DNA of 64,000 bases from Catonia carolina (lineage: Eukaryota; Arthropoda; Insecta; Hemiptera; Achilidae), in NCBI GenBank assembly GCA_035578175.1, contig JAQMRL010000005.1:54851722-54915721 (forward strand), written 5' to 3'. The translations under genes were made by a program, and so were the position numbers. Positions 45,201 through 56,343 of the stretch are shown one piece after another. The notes under the pieces were generated by a model. The model was not told the DNA's origin. It was given only the letters and a program-made list of their open reading frames with translations, and made no database searches. Positions within the stretch are counted from its first letter, which is position 1; every line of letters starts with the position of its first letter.

Positions 45201-48200
45201 TTAATTATTAATACAGGGATGCAGCATCTGAGTTGGCAACCCTGCAAGATTGTCCTAGAGATATTATGATAGCATTAGCCCGTCTTGCAGTTAATGAAGA
45301 TGCTTTTGGTAATCCAAGAAAATGGACTTCTACTAAGGTCTGTCATACAGAACAGACTTTTAAACTATATTTAACATTTTTATATATATTTTACTTGACA
45401 TAATCATGAATTAATTAACAAATATTTATTATCCTTTCAGCTGTATATCCATTAAAGTCCACATTTCAGAAATTCTCTCTCACTGTCCTTCACTCTCATG
45501 CTCCCCCTCTCTCTTTCTTTCACTTCTCTCCTTCTCTATTCCCCATCTTGCTCTCTCTTTTATGCCCCTTAAGAATTGCACCCATTACCCAGAATGGGCT
45601 GCAGGAAAATCTGTGCCATTGCCAGAATAGGATAGCAAACCTCTGGTGTCAGCCACCAGGATTAAGGAAAGTACCAGGTAGTAAGAATACTCTCATGAGC
45701 ATGTTAAAAATAGTTAATCCTTCCACAGACATTAAAAAGTTATTTTATCCACTATCTTATGATTGTGTTTAGGTCATCAGCAGAAAGGCTGGTCTGAACT
45801 TTTAGAGGCTTTACTAAGTAAAATGAGGAGTGAGGTGGTTTACAATTGCCTTCCTCACTGAGTGGAAAAGTATGATTATCAGCATGCCAAGCCCTCCAAA
45901 AAGCATCTACCTTCCACTTTGCAAGTGACACCTTCACTTCATTCACCACAGGGTAAGGCTGTGTAATGAAATTTATTACTCTGAGAGGAGATAACTCTGA
46001 ATAGTGTCTTTTACACCTCTACCTCTTCTGTTCATATAACTGGCTGACCATGTGATAAGAAACAGAACTATTTTTTATGACCCTGAAACTAGCAGATCGA
46101 GTGCAAATAGTTTAATACTCCACCTGCCTGTTTTGGAAAAATCTTATGATTATGAACACTACTAATTGCGTTTACACAGTTTTTACAAAATACTGTCAAA
46201 AGAAGTTAATAATTTAAATAAATATTATTGTATTTACAAGACATTTAAATTGGTGTGTATTCAAAATTATTGCACATATTATTTTTTTAATTTGATTATC
46301 AACCAGGTTGCAGCAGTTGGTTGTGTAATATCAGGATTAACAAATGTGCAAATTATCCCTGCCGAATCAATGCGTGGTTTAACTGCAGATATTATTAAAT
46401 GTTTACCTTCATCAACAATACAGGTAAGTAAATCTGAAACCTTTTTCTATTTCAAAAATACTTTGGTATATGTTATTAACAAAGAAATTATTTCGGTATC
46501 AAACTAAAAGTTGGTAAATTTGGTAATTCTAAAAGAATTATTAACAAAAAAATTACAAACAAAATTTCCTCCATAGCATAGTTAAAAGCTAAACAACATA
46601 GTGGAAGATCCCGTGATCAATCAATAATTTGTTACATTTTATTAGGCCTAATGGTACACAGGTTCATAAATTTGGGCGTGGTGAAGGAAAATTATCATTT
46701 TTTCTTTTAACCGCAGTTTAAAACCTATAGATTAGGGTATGACTACAACAATTTGCCGACCAGTAAGTGGGTGGAGCCACAGGGTCCTCACAGACGAAAT
46801 TGTTATTTCTTTACAAATTATCAGTGTAATTTTTATGTTTTCGTGTAATATCTTTAAGATAATCGATTGCAGCAAATGGTCATGATTTGATGTAATTACT
46901 GAAATTTAAATCCCAAGAATTTTGATTCAGAGAGTTATATAAAAGAAAATTCTACATAAATTGTTGATTGTTTATTACTTTACAAGTTCACAATTATTTT
47001 GAACAATATTTTTTCTGATTTTATGAGTCAGCAAAAGTTTATTGAGGGCTCACAAGTTTTATTTGTTTTAATGAAAGAAATATGTTTACTTAACAAAAAG
47101 ATATTTTGAAAAAACTTTGCAAAATTATTAGATATTATTTTATAACTATTTTGAAAATTCCAGAGGATATCATGCAAGATTCAGGGAAATACATTTTTTT
47201 CAACTCTGAGCAATCAGTCAGGGTAATGGACTGTCAGATTCGTAATCTATACAGGTTTAGACCTTGAACCACCATCAACTATACCGTTGGGCAAATACTT
47301 TAATATGAACTAAAAAAATAATAAATAAAAGTTGGGTGCCAGCTCTATCAGCAGAGCGAGAGAAAAATAAAAAAAAACTATATTTCCTTGCTTTAAACTA
47401 AATATTTAATGAATAATAAACTAATGAATACTAATATGAAACTACTAACAAAATAATCCTTAACCTATTTAAAAATATAGCCAACCTTCTCCTGCCGCGA
47501 CTTTAATACAAAAACAAAACTTACAAACCCTTAATAAATACGAAATGAATTACCTTCAATTAAATGTTTCCCTTACTTCTTCTTCTCCTCGTTCTCCTAG
47601 CCTCTTCTTCAAATGCTAGTCCTTCTTAACTAACCGTTTCACTCTTAAGTCCCAAGGGAACTGATTTTAATTTCCTGGATCCGAACCAGGAAACCTCTGG
47701 TTGACAAGCCTCCCTCTCCCACCAACCGTTCAACCAACCTGGAGGGCCAACGGGAAGGAGAACCAACCCAGTGATTGGCTGTAAGTTGGTAGGTGGAAGA
47801 AAGGCCCAAGAACACAAAGGGAGAAATATACCGGCCAAATGAATATTAGGTGGTTGATCGTTGGCTATATTTACAACGTATTGTCTAACTACTGTTCTGA
47901 GGTAACTTATCCCAATATATTTAAATATATATTAATATTTAATATATTTTAATATTTGTTGCTTTTTGTAACAATGGGGGTTTCCCCTTACATTATTTAT
48001 TGGGTTGTTACTGAGTAATGCTGCCCATAACAGACAGGTGGAGTGTCAAATTATTTACACTCAATCTGTTTGTTGCAGGCTAAAATAAATAGTTCTGTTT
48101 CTTATCACATGGTCAGCCAATTGAATGACTGAATCATTTAAGAGCAGAAGAGGTAGAGGTGTAAAAGACACTAATCAGAGTTATCTCCTCTGAAAGTAAT

Positions 48201-51200
48201 GAATTTCATTATACAGCCAGACCCTGTGGTGAATGAAGTGAAGGTGTCATTTGCAGAGTGGAAAATATGTGCTTTTCAGAGGGCTCGGCATGCTGATAAG
48301 CGTACTTTTCCACTCAGTGAGGAAGGCATGGTAAACCACCTCACTCCTCGTTTTACTTAGTAAAACCTCTACAGGTTCAAACCAGCCTTTTGGCTGATGA
48401 CCTAAACAACAACAACTGAGTAATGGAAGTGATAGTAATAACGAATTACCATAACTTCCATTGTTTGTAAAATTGTACTTTTACCACGATACAACCTTAA
48501 GTTTCAAAAACAAAATATATATTTTTTCTTACGCCAACTTGGCTAAAACTGTAATATTTTTAATAGTGGGTTTGTAATAAAACTGTTCTTTTAAGTCGTA
48601 CGAATAGCTTGTTTATTACCGCCCATAGTGGGTTAAAGAAATTTTCCACATGACCGCTGTTAAATCTTTTCAGACACTCACCGAGAATCAAACTTTCTGA
48701 ACCACTATGCTATCGATTTTTCCAAATTTAACCTTTTCTTAATCTAATTTAAGTACAGCAATTCACAAAAATAATATTTTGAAAAATAGAATAATTAAGT
48801 GTTTTTTAATGGTTTAAAATATGACAGTGTTATGTTTTGATTCAGTTTTGTAGCTTACGTTTTCAGTTGCAGTATACAACTACATTCAAACATCATGTTA
48901 GTTCTGTCACCTGTCAAGTAGTATTGCATATTATTTATCTTAAATAGACTTAATTTAATATTTAAATCAGTCACAGCAAATTCTATAGTTTATTTAACAC
49001 TTTTTCAACTATTTATTAAAGTAACAAAAAAGCCTAACGAAAAATATTGTACGTGTCCATTAATTTCCAAATATTAATACACTCATTTAAATTTCTATTT
49101 TAATTTAATGTGCTAAATATTATTTTAATAGATTTAACAAAAAAATTTAAGAACTGCATTTAAATAGCTTGTCATTATAAATTATTAAGAATATAGTTCA
49201 AATTTTTTCATCTATCATAAATTTTTCTTCTACTTAACAATATTATGTTAATTTTTTAATTCTTTTGTTTATTAATATTTTATTTAAATTTTTCAAAGTG
49301 AGTAAAATCATTACATTATTCTAAACGACTTGATTTTCACAAGAAAAATAAGGTAGGTCTACTCTTCAATTATCAGGGCCCCAATCCGATTTTTTGCGGT
49401 TTTCTTTTATTTTTATGGTAGGCCTACTCAAACCAACAGAACGATTGGATTATATAGTTTGGTCATTTTACGAGCGAAAACGGTAGTAACACATTTGTTG
49501 TTGTTTAGGTCATCAGCCGAAAGGCTGGTTTGAACCTGTAGAGGTTTTACTAAGTAAAACGAGGAGTGAGGTGGTTTACCAATGCCTTCCTCACTGAATA
49601 GAAAAGTTCGCTTATCAGCATGCCAGGCCCTCTGAAAAGCACATATTTTCCACTCTGCAAATGACACCTTCACTCTATTCACCACAGGGTCTGGCTGTAT
49701 AATGAAATTCATTACTTTCAGAGAAGATAACTCTGATTAGTGTCTTTTACACCTCTACCTCTTCTGTTCTTAAATGATTCAGTCATTTAATTGGCTGACC
49801 ATGTAATAAGAAACAGAACAATTTATTTTAGCCCTGCAACGAACAGATTGAGTGTAAATAATTTGACACTCCGCCTGTCTGATATGGGCAGAGTAACACA
49901 TTTGTCAAAGTTGAAAACCGATGAATTATTGAATGTATTAACTACTCTACTACAATAGATTCACTGGTAAACAATGAAATTTCAATGAAAAGCGACAATA
50001 ATTTTTTCACCCTGACGGCAAATAGACCATTCATGTATTTTTTAGGCTGAAAATATTTCTCTTGATTTTGATCACAATTTTTACATTTTTCTACTCTACT
50101 ACAACAGGTTCACTGGTAAATAGTGAAACTTCAATGAAACCAGACAATAATTTGTTCACCATGACGGCAAAATAGAGCATAAACTTTCATGTATTCATGC
50201 ATTTATTTATTTTTTAGGCTAAAAATATTTCTCTTGATTTTATCACAATTTTTTCATTTAATGGCGTCTACATAATGGAACACACTTTTCCATTAAACGG
50301 GCGTCGTCGATCTTAGGGTCAATTGAGATATATTTATTGTTGTTTAGGTCATCAGCCGAAAGGCTGGTTTGAACCTGTAGAGGTTTTACTAAGTAAAACG
50401 AGGAGTGAGGTGGTTTACCATTGCCTTCCTCACTGAATGGAAAAGTACACTTATCAGCATGCCGGGCCCTCTGAAAAGCACATATTTTACACTCTGCAAA
50501 TGACACCTTCACTTCATTCACCACAGGGTCTGGCTGTATAATGAAATTCATTACTTTCAGAGGAGATAACTCTGATTAGTGTCTTTTACACCTCTTCCTC
50601 TTCTGTTCTTAAATGATTCAGTCATTTAATTGGCTGACCATGTGACAAGAAACAGAACTATTTGTTTTAGCCCTGCAACTAATAGATTGAGTGTAAATAA
50701 TTTGACACTCCACCTGTCTGTTATGGGCAGTATATTTATTGATAACCTTAATTTTTAATTCACTAGCAAGGTTAAGGTTGAGTTCCTGGTTTTATTTATT
50801 TGACAGTGAAAGAAAATTAAAATCACTTACCTCACTTAGTCAATGTTCACTTCAGGTGGCTAGATATCAGATATTGCGGCCAGAATTTCATCAAAAAACC
50901 CTTTGTCTCCTATCCATTCGCGCCGCATGAATTCAGTGAAAGAAGACTCCATGTTATAGGTATAAACCTACATAACCGCAGTGAAGTTTATTCCTATATT
51001 TCACTGGGCCAAGTACCCTTTTTACTTTCTCTTGCCTATATGAATATATAGGAAGGAAAGTATTGTTTTCATGTCGATTTTTCGAAATCAAGTTTTCACC
51101 GGATCTACACGTTTTCAGACCCCCTGAACCCAAAAAACATGTTTTTAGCGATTGGTCTGTGTGTGTGTCTGTAAGTGTGTGAACAGAATATCTCAAGAAC

Positions 51201-54110
51201 GGAACATTGTACGAACTTGAAACTTAAGTTACATATCACTAACGGACCCGACATGAAGATTTTCATTAAAATCGGTCAACTGGAAGTAGTAGTTTATTCG
51301 TATAATTTTTCACTTTTTTGCGATTTTCTCAAAAACTGATCCAACGATTTTTTTAAAAATCGCTGGTTTATTCAATTTTCTATTCTCTACAAGATAGGGT
51401 AGGCGTCATGTTTTCTGAAATTCTTGGTGAGGCTGTTTTCATGTAAAAACATAGTTTTTTTAAGATTACGGCTTTAATATGCAAATTAGCGCAAAAATTT
51501 ATATAATAAAAGTTGTAGAGAATTTAAAATTCTACAACTTTAATTTCAAACATTTTTTATGACGCTTAGTTTAGCGGTAATTAGCAATTTTCTGTTTTTT
51601 TCTCACGAAAATGTGTGAAAAATCGATTTTTTAAAGAGTTCGGCCTTAGAATGCATTTTACGACAAAAGTGTATAGGCTATAATTAATTTTATAGGAAAT
51701 TAAAAGATCTACAGGTTTTATTTAAAGCATTTTTCTCTACAGAGCCTAGTTTAGCGTGAAAGAGTGATTTTCCGTACTTTTTAGCCAAACCGAGGGTCAT
51801 TTTCATTTTGCGTCTTTCACTCATGATTAAAAAAGGTTATGTTTATTCAGGTTAGTTTGTGTTTATTTCTAATGTTTTATTAATAATGTTAGGTTTCATT
51901 ATTAATTATTTGCATTGGCAAGAGAAAGTTGTGTGACTGTTTCACACCAGATTTTTATAGGCTGTGTATGGGCACCGGAATATTTTATTGATGCAGATGA
52001 AAATGATACCAAATGAATGCTGTGAATGAACTCCACATGTGAACTATATGCCGGTTTTGATATATCAAATTAAGAGATTTATTTTATTGAAAAACTGAAA
52101 ATAAATACATCAACAAGTTCATCTTACCTTCCGATTTCATGTATGAAAAATGATGTCATGCATGTGTCCTCCTCTACTGCGCTGGCACGCATCAACTCTG
52201 TCCATGAAATTGGATATTACTGCACGACAAGTTTCGACTTCCATTTGCCCGATAACCCGTCGAATTTCCTCCTTCAAGTCATTGATGTTTCGGGGTTTAT
52301 TGGCATACACCAATGACTTCAGATGACCCCAAAGATGAAAGTCACAAGGCGTCAAGTCACACGACCTTGGTGGCCATCGATGGTCGGAATTACGAGAAAT
52401 GATGCGATCCTGGAACCGTTGACGGAGCAACAACTTGTTTCTCGTGCAGCGTGACAGGCGGCACCATCCTGCTGAAACCACACTCGTCAATGTCCATTCC
52501 ATCCAAATGACGCCACAAAAACTCCCTAATCATCGTACGGTATCGGTCTCCATTTACTGCCACGGCTTGTCCTTCTTGATTTTCAAAAAAGTAAGGGCCG
52601 ATGACACCGCCCGACCAAAAGCCGCACCAAACTGTCACTCGCTGTGCATACATTTCCCTTTCATTAACCACGCGAGGGTTTTCTAAACTCCACATACGGC
52701 AGTTCTGTTTATTAACAAAACCGTTTAAGTGGAAGTGCGCCTCATCACTGAAAATGATTTTGTTTGCGAAAGTGTCATCATCCTGCCGTTTTCTCAATAC
52801 CCAGTCAACAAACTGTCGTCTCTTCTGGTGGTCTGCCACTTTCAAATGTTGCGTCAACTGAATTTTATACGGGTGATATTGGAGATCGTACCGAAGAATT
52901 CTCCGTACAGAAGAACATCGTAAACCCAATTGTTGAGAACGGCGACGTATTGATTTTGCTGGGCTAACAGCCACACTATCACGAACCAACACAACGTTCT
53001 GCTCAGTTCGGCCAGAACGACGACGTCCAGAGCTTTTAAGGTCGACTGTTGAACCCGTCTCAAAAAACTTTTTCATGAGCCTGCGAACGGTTGATTCATT
53101 CGGTGCTTCATTACGTCCTAGAGTACCGCGAAGTCGCCTGACAGTAGCCGCATAACTCTCTCCACTCTGGTAAAATGTTTTGACGATTAACACTCGTTGT
53201 GCAATAGTAAACTTCTCCATGGTTAGACACAGACTGCGAGAGTACTACACTGCGAACAAGAGAAACTACAACTGAATCGTCAATCGGAATGTTCTCCGAA
53301 ATAGAAATGAGGTCTAACAATGTTGCCAACCGATAAACAAAAATTTACCAGCCGTTTAAAAACCGGCGCTCTTTTTGAATCACCCGTTAGTATGCTGGTA
53401 GTCAGTCGATCACGTGAACAGTGCCAAAGTCATTGGCTGAAACGAATATTCACGTAAACTACTTACTCTGAACTATCAATGAATATTATATCAAAATACA
53501 GGTCCCAGGTTTGATTTTTAGAGTTAAAATCTGGGAATTATTTAATGTTTAAACCCGTTGATTCTTCGCCGTAATAGTCATTGATGACCAAACCAGTTGG
53601 TGCGACTTTAGAAATTGAATGAATTTATATTTTATTGTAATTTCAACTAGTGTAATTTCATTTTCATTCAGTTTTTGTACATGAATCCTGGGGAAAGTTC
53701 AATAATTGAAAACATATTTTTCTGGAAATCAGTCTAAAATATTTCTTAGTTATTATTTCTAAATATATTTTTACGTAAAATATTGAAATAAAATAAAATT
53801 CACAAACTGAACAACACAAGACTTAAACAGACCGAGCAAATGACAGAAAATCGTGTATTTTGTATTTCGACGAAGAACGCCAGAAGTGGTCAGAAAGATT
53901 GAAGGAATACTGGAGAATAATCAAGGAAAGAAACTTCAGGAAAAATACTTAAGCTCAACAAAAATTGAAGTAAGATGTTTCTTCTTTAATGAACTTATGT
54001 ACTCCTATGTCGGTTCAAAAAATTAAAAAAAATTCTAGTAATAATAAATTTTTAATAAAATTCTAATTTATAATTTTGCGTAATGAAATACTCTGGATTT
54101 TTCTTGTACA

Positions 54111-54145
<35 letters not shown>

Positions 54146-54200
54146 GCGCGCGCATACACATACGTACGCGCGCGCGCGCACACACACACGCGCGCGCGCA

Positions 54201-54254
<54 letters not shown>

Positions 54255-54849
54255 AACACATACTTTCTCGGTGGCCCTTTGTCTTCTTCTGAATACGTAC
54301 CTATCAATATTGGAATTTTTTGTTCTTTCCCAGAGTTGTATCCCGTACGTCCAGGCGGCCTTCAAAATTGTCTTGTATAGCGTAGATTTGAGTTAGTTGA
54401 TAGTTTTGAGCTCTGTTACAGTTGAGATAACATTAAAACATTTTTTTTTTTTTGAGAGGTACCTACAAGGTAAATATTAGGAATAGTCTTAGACTTATAA
54501 TTTTTACGGAAGTACATATTCCTTTGTTTGGTTACCTATGCTTGGTTGTATGAGTGTATATATATTTATTTTTAAAATAATATAAAATTAACGTATTGTG
54601 AAGAAATTAAATAACACATTTCTGTTTTATCAGGCTATGACAAAGGATCAGCTATCAGTAATGTACTCAGATACTGGAAAGAAAGCAGAAGCCTATCAAA
54701 GTTTACAAAAACCGACACAAATGAGTTACAGTTTAAATGATAAATCATATGATGATACCAACAAAAATATGAGTAGAAATAGAGCAAAAATTTATACTGC
54801 AAACTACATTACTTTTTGTGCAGTTACTTTTTTTAAATTGTATTTATAA
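39106..54849 (+). CDS. Mesothelin/otoancorin/stereocilin-like protein (5' partial)
   Basis: Six exons join in phase: 39106-39293, 41512-41667, 43427-43572, 45217-45337, 46307-46423 and 54634-54849. They give 313 residues and a TAA stop. The sequence is helical in character with a recurring pattern of the LSESDLQNL / MTPAEIQPC / ALWKVI type and [11 protein letters not shown] near the end. Cysteines are spaced about one per exon (SLTC, IQPC, IICA, QDC, VGC, IKC). This fits the mesothelin/otoancorin/stereocilin superfamily of extracellular, often GPI-anchored superhelical proteins. The C-terminus ([17 protein letters not shown]) is hydrophobic and could be a GPI signal. The family call is by pattern and from memory. 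The first visible exon needs a phase-1 donor upstream; see the candidate at 37712. Confidence 0.72.
39705..40290 (-). mobile_element. Degraded jockey-like LINE fragment
   Basis: The minus strand reads, with frame changes, [19 protein letters not shown], then [41 protein letters not shown], then [18 protein letters not shown] and [10 protein letters not shown]. This is the C-terminal RT region. Frame breaks near 40145 and 39890 show it is dead. It sits in the first intron of the mesothelin-like gene. Confidence 0.83.
41512..41667 (+). CDS. Exon: 52 codons, [17 protein letters not shown]...
   Basis: Acceptor AG at 41510-41511, donor GT at 41668-41669, phase 0 at both ends. It encodes [18 protein letters not shown] and [11 protein letters not shown]. 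Confidence 0.84.
41794..42190 (-). mobile_element. SINE-1 copy 8 with target-site duplication
   Basis: Full-length reverse copy between ATAGGCATCATTT (41781-41793) and ATAGGCATTATTT (42191-42203), one mismatch. Confidence 0.9.
42808..42940. repeat. Cluster of three perfect inverted repeats
   Basis: Outer arms 42808-42828 / 42895-42915 (core AGGTGTATAAG / CTTATACACCT). Inner arms 42872-42880 / 42882-42890 (TAGGATAAA / TTTATCCTA). A third pair at 42922-42929 / 42933-42940 (CCGAATAT / ATATTCGG). Confidence 0.92.
42985..43011. repeat. Poly(T) run of about 27 bases
   Basis: Direct reading; length in the source molecule is uncertain, as in any homopolymer. Confidence 0.95.
43427..43572 (+). CDS. 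Exon: [14 protein letters not shown]... segment
   Basis: Acceptor AG at 43425-43426, donor GT at 43573-43574; phase 0 in, 2 out. It encodes [20 protein letters not shown] and ends HPDAYR across the junction. No long ORF marks it; splice sites and phase do. Confidence 0.82.
44287..44770. repeat. Dispersed repeat copy b (GAGAGGGCTAAGAAGCCCT family)
   Basis: See copy a at 42555. It is preceded by four AATCCTG units (44270-44299). Confidence 0.75.
45217..45337 (+). CDS. Exon: [17 protein letters not shown]... segment
   Basis: Acceptor AG at 45215-45216, donor GT at 45338-45339 (context AAG|GTCTGT). The first base completes an Arg codon; then 40 codons ending NPRKWTSTK. Confidence 0.82.
45765..46140 (-). 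mobile_element. SINE-1 copy 9 with target-site duplication
   Basis: Bounded by ATCTTATGATT at 45754-45764 and 46141-46151. It sits between two exons of the mesothelin-like gene. Confidence 0.9.
46307..46423 (+). CDS. Exon: [15 protein letters not shown]... segment
   Basis: Acceptor AG at 46305-46306, consensus donor GTAAGT at 46424. Exactly 39 codons, phase 0 at both ends, with [19 protein letters not shown]. Confidence 0.85.
47283..48500. repeat. Large repeat, copy at 47 kb (carries SINE-1 copy 10)
   Basis: Matches 59088-60450 over its length: GGGCAAATACTTTAATATGA, GCCAGCTCTATCAGCAGAGC, CTGCCGCGACTTTAATA, TCTGGTTGACAAGCCTCCC, ACCATAACTTCCATTGTTTG. An inner pair AAATATAGCCAAC (about 47476) and GTTGGCTATATTT (about 47861) is inverted. 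It could be a solo LTR or a non-autonomous DNA element; no protein frame was found. Confidence 0.8.
48021..48414 (+). mobile_element. SINE-1 copy 10 with perfect target-site duplication
   Basis: Bounded by ACTGAGTAATG at 48010-48020 and 48415-48425. The sister repeat has a single, uninterrupted copy of this site at 60359-60369. Confidence 0.94.
49499..49891 (-). mobile_element. SINE-1 copy 11 with perfect target-site duplication
   Basis: Bounded by AGTAACACATTTGT at 49485-49498 and 49892-49905. Confidence 0.92.
49942..50260. repeat. Tandem duplication of about 160 bp
   Basis: CTACTCTACTACAA...GATTTTGATCACAATTTTT (49942-50090) is followed directly by a second version (50091-50260), with a 20-base expansion at a TTTATTTATTTTTTAGGC stretch. 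Confidence 0.85.
50340..50730 (-). mobile_element. SINE-1 copy 12 with target-site duplication
   Basis: Bounded by TATATTTATTG at 50329-50339 and 50731-50741. It lies just beyond the 49942-50260 tandem duplication, and copy 11 lies just before it, so the two flank the duplication. Confidence 0.92.
51010..51850. repeat. Probable interspersed repeat, unclassified
   Basis: Contains TATATAGGAAGGAAAGTATT, ACAGAATATCTCAAGAACGG and GGACCCGACATGAAGATTTT, phrases typical of high-copy insect repeats, with three similar sub-blocks around CATTTTTTA/TTTTCTC. No convincing reading frame. Confidence 0.45.
52137..53220 (-). pseudogene. Tc1/mariner-superfamily transposase, two frameshifts
   Basis: ATG at 53218-53220. 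The N-terminal helix-turn-helix region ([20 protein letters not shown], a DUF4817-like start; [20 protein letters not shown]) is followed by [16 protein letters not shown] with the first catalytic Asp. The second catalytic Asp ([10 protein letters not shown]) lies in a different frame, and the C-terminal part ([12 protein letters not shown], then [17 protein letters not shown] with the third Asp) in another. Frame changes are near 52490 and 52440. The three catalytic acidic residues can all be read, but not in one frame, so the gene is inactive. It lies in the last intron of the mesothelin-like gene. Confidence 0.87.
54109..54252. repeat. (CA)n/(CG)n microsatellite, Z-DNA-prone
   Basis: About 140 bases of alternating pyrimidine-purine sequence: CA runs interrupted by three CGCGCGCG blocks. 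It lies about 380 bases before the last exon of the mesothelin-like gene. The Cys/Val and Thr/His frames over it are artefacts. Confidence 0.95.
54634..54849 (+). CDS. Terminal exon with hydrophobic C-terminus
   Basis: Acceptor AG at 54632-54633, phase 0. It encodes [20 protein letters not shown], a hydrophilic Ser/Asn/Lys linker and a hydrophobic end, then TAA. AATAAA lies at 54853-54858, four bases after the stop. It is separated from the previous exon by an 8.2-kb intron full of transposons. Confidence 0.78.
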   Translation, partial: AMTKDQLSVMYSDTGKKAEAYQSLQKPTQMSYSLNDKSYDDTNKNMSRNRAKIYTANYITFCAVTFFKLYL

Positions 54850-54852
54850 GTG

Positions 54853-54858
54853 AATAAA
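54853..54858 (+). terminator. Candidate poly(A) signal of the mesothelin-like gene
   Basis: AATAAA almost touching the stop codon; the 3' UTR would be very short. Confidence 0.4.
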
Positions 54859-55494
54859 TGGATGAAAAAATTCTGTAATAATAGTAAACCTTAACCTATA
54901 AAAGTTTACACTTAGCCGTGAAACGTTTTTCCTGTGTACTTTCATTGGTAAAGAATTTGGAATGGAAATTTCAAAGCAGAAAATATCAAATTGTTGATTT
55001 TTCAGGGTAAGTAGCCTGTCCCTTGTAAGAAAATGAAATTGTTTTGTATGGCCAGATCTTGAAACAGGTCCAATGTTTTCGGTATTTAGTATGTGATAGC
55101 CTATGTCGTTTGATAGAGATTTTGATGCGCAACAGATTTTCTACAAGTTTAACTGTTTGTCGTGTCATATATATCATTATTTAAGAAACTCCACTACTAT
55201 AGGTTAGACAATCAGTTAAGATTTTATCAAGTATCAGCAGTGACTATACGGTAGTGAAATATGGATCAGCAGTAAAGAAAACTTCAAGGCGGATTTACTT
55301 CGTTAACTTTTTGTAATCACTCAGAAGTGAAGTGTAAGGTGAATACATTTCTTGTTTAGACGAATCACCACCACAAATGATACATTCAGTTCACTTCAAT
55401 ATGAATTTGTCAGTGTAGGAGTGAATTTAATTTGCAGAAATCTTGCATACGAATTTAAAACTAGGCCTACATTTTGAGGAAAGTTTCATTTTTT

Positions 55495-55825
55495 ATTTTA
55501 TTCCTTATGTATGTACGTTGTAATCTGTTCAATTTAAAACAATAAGTAACCCCATGACCTAATGAGATGAGGGTGATGTGTATGACGTGTAAATGAGGTG
55601 TAGTCTCGTACAGACTTAGGCCGACCATTCCTGAAAGAGTGTGGTTAATTAAACCCCAACCATCAAAGTAGACCTACACCGGTAACCACTGTCTAGTATT
55701 TAAATCCGTATAAAAGTTTACCTTTACTAGGATTTTGAACCAGGAACCTTCGTCTCCGGAAATAAGCTGTTAAACAGCTGACTAGCGGCGACGACTTTAC
55801 CCCTAGACCAAGCCGGTGGGTGAAG
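55495..55825 (-). mobile_element. SINE-4 copy
   Basis: Same order as 38605-38945: ATGTACGTTGTAATCTGTTC, CCAACCATCAAAGTA, AACCAGGAACCTTCGTCTCC, GCTGTTAAACAGCTGA, TCTAGACCAAGCCGGTGGG. Confidence 0.82.
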
Positions 55826-56340
55826 AAAGTTAATAGAAAAATATGTCGCTAGCATCCGCACCACTTTTATTGAGTTAATTTTTTTTCAATTCACTAGAGT
55901 ACCTTGCTGATAGTTTTATTTTTGGACTTGAATACAATTATTTTATCATGCCCCTATTGCCTGATCTCTTATGTTTTTACTATAATAACTTTCATATTTT
56001 GTGTACCATAAACACTTATGAATTTGCAACGATATTAAACATAAAAAATGTGTCTTTTCCAATTAAAAACTATTTTGTTTAGAAAACAAAAAAATTAATT
56101 GATCCAGTAGATAGATTCACCTCGGCAGTTTATTCTTGCTTACACGTACCAATTGTTGTTTTTTGTGATCATCATGGATGATCACAAATTGATTTGCCGT
56201 TTAGACAGTTCACTTTCCGTTCACTTCGAATGATTCATCCGTGGTTATTACAAAAAGTGAACCGTGAAACCCACCTTCACATTCAGCAACAGAAATGAGA
56301 AGACGAGAGTAAAATGTTGTATTAGGAAAGACCAGTTGAT
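55826..56340. other. Intergenic, no gene seen
   Basis: Contains only a perfect 12-base inverted repeat at 56162-56188 (TTTGTGATCATC, spacer ATG, GATGATCACAAA). Confidence 0.5.
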
Positions 56341-56343
56341 TTT

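Noticed and set aside
52435..52967. Plus-strand open frames opposite the transposase
   Set aside because: Antisense shadows of the minus-strand transposase.
54063..54365. Cys/Val- and Thr/His-repeat open frames on both strands
   Set aside because: Products of the CA/CG microsatellite.
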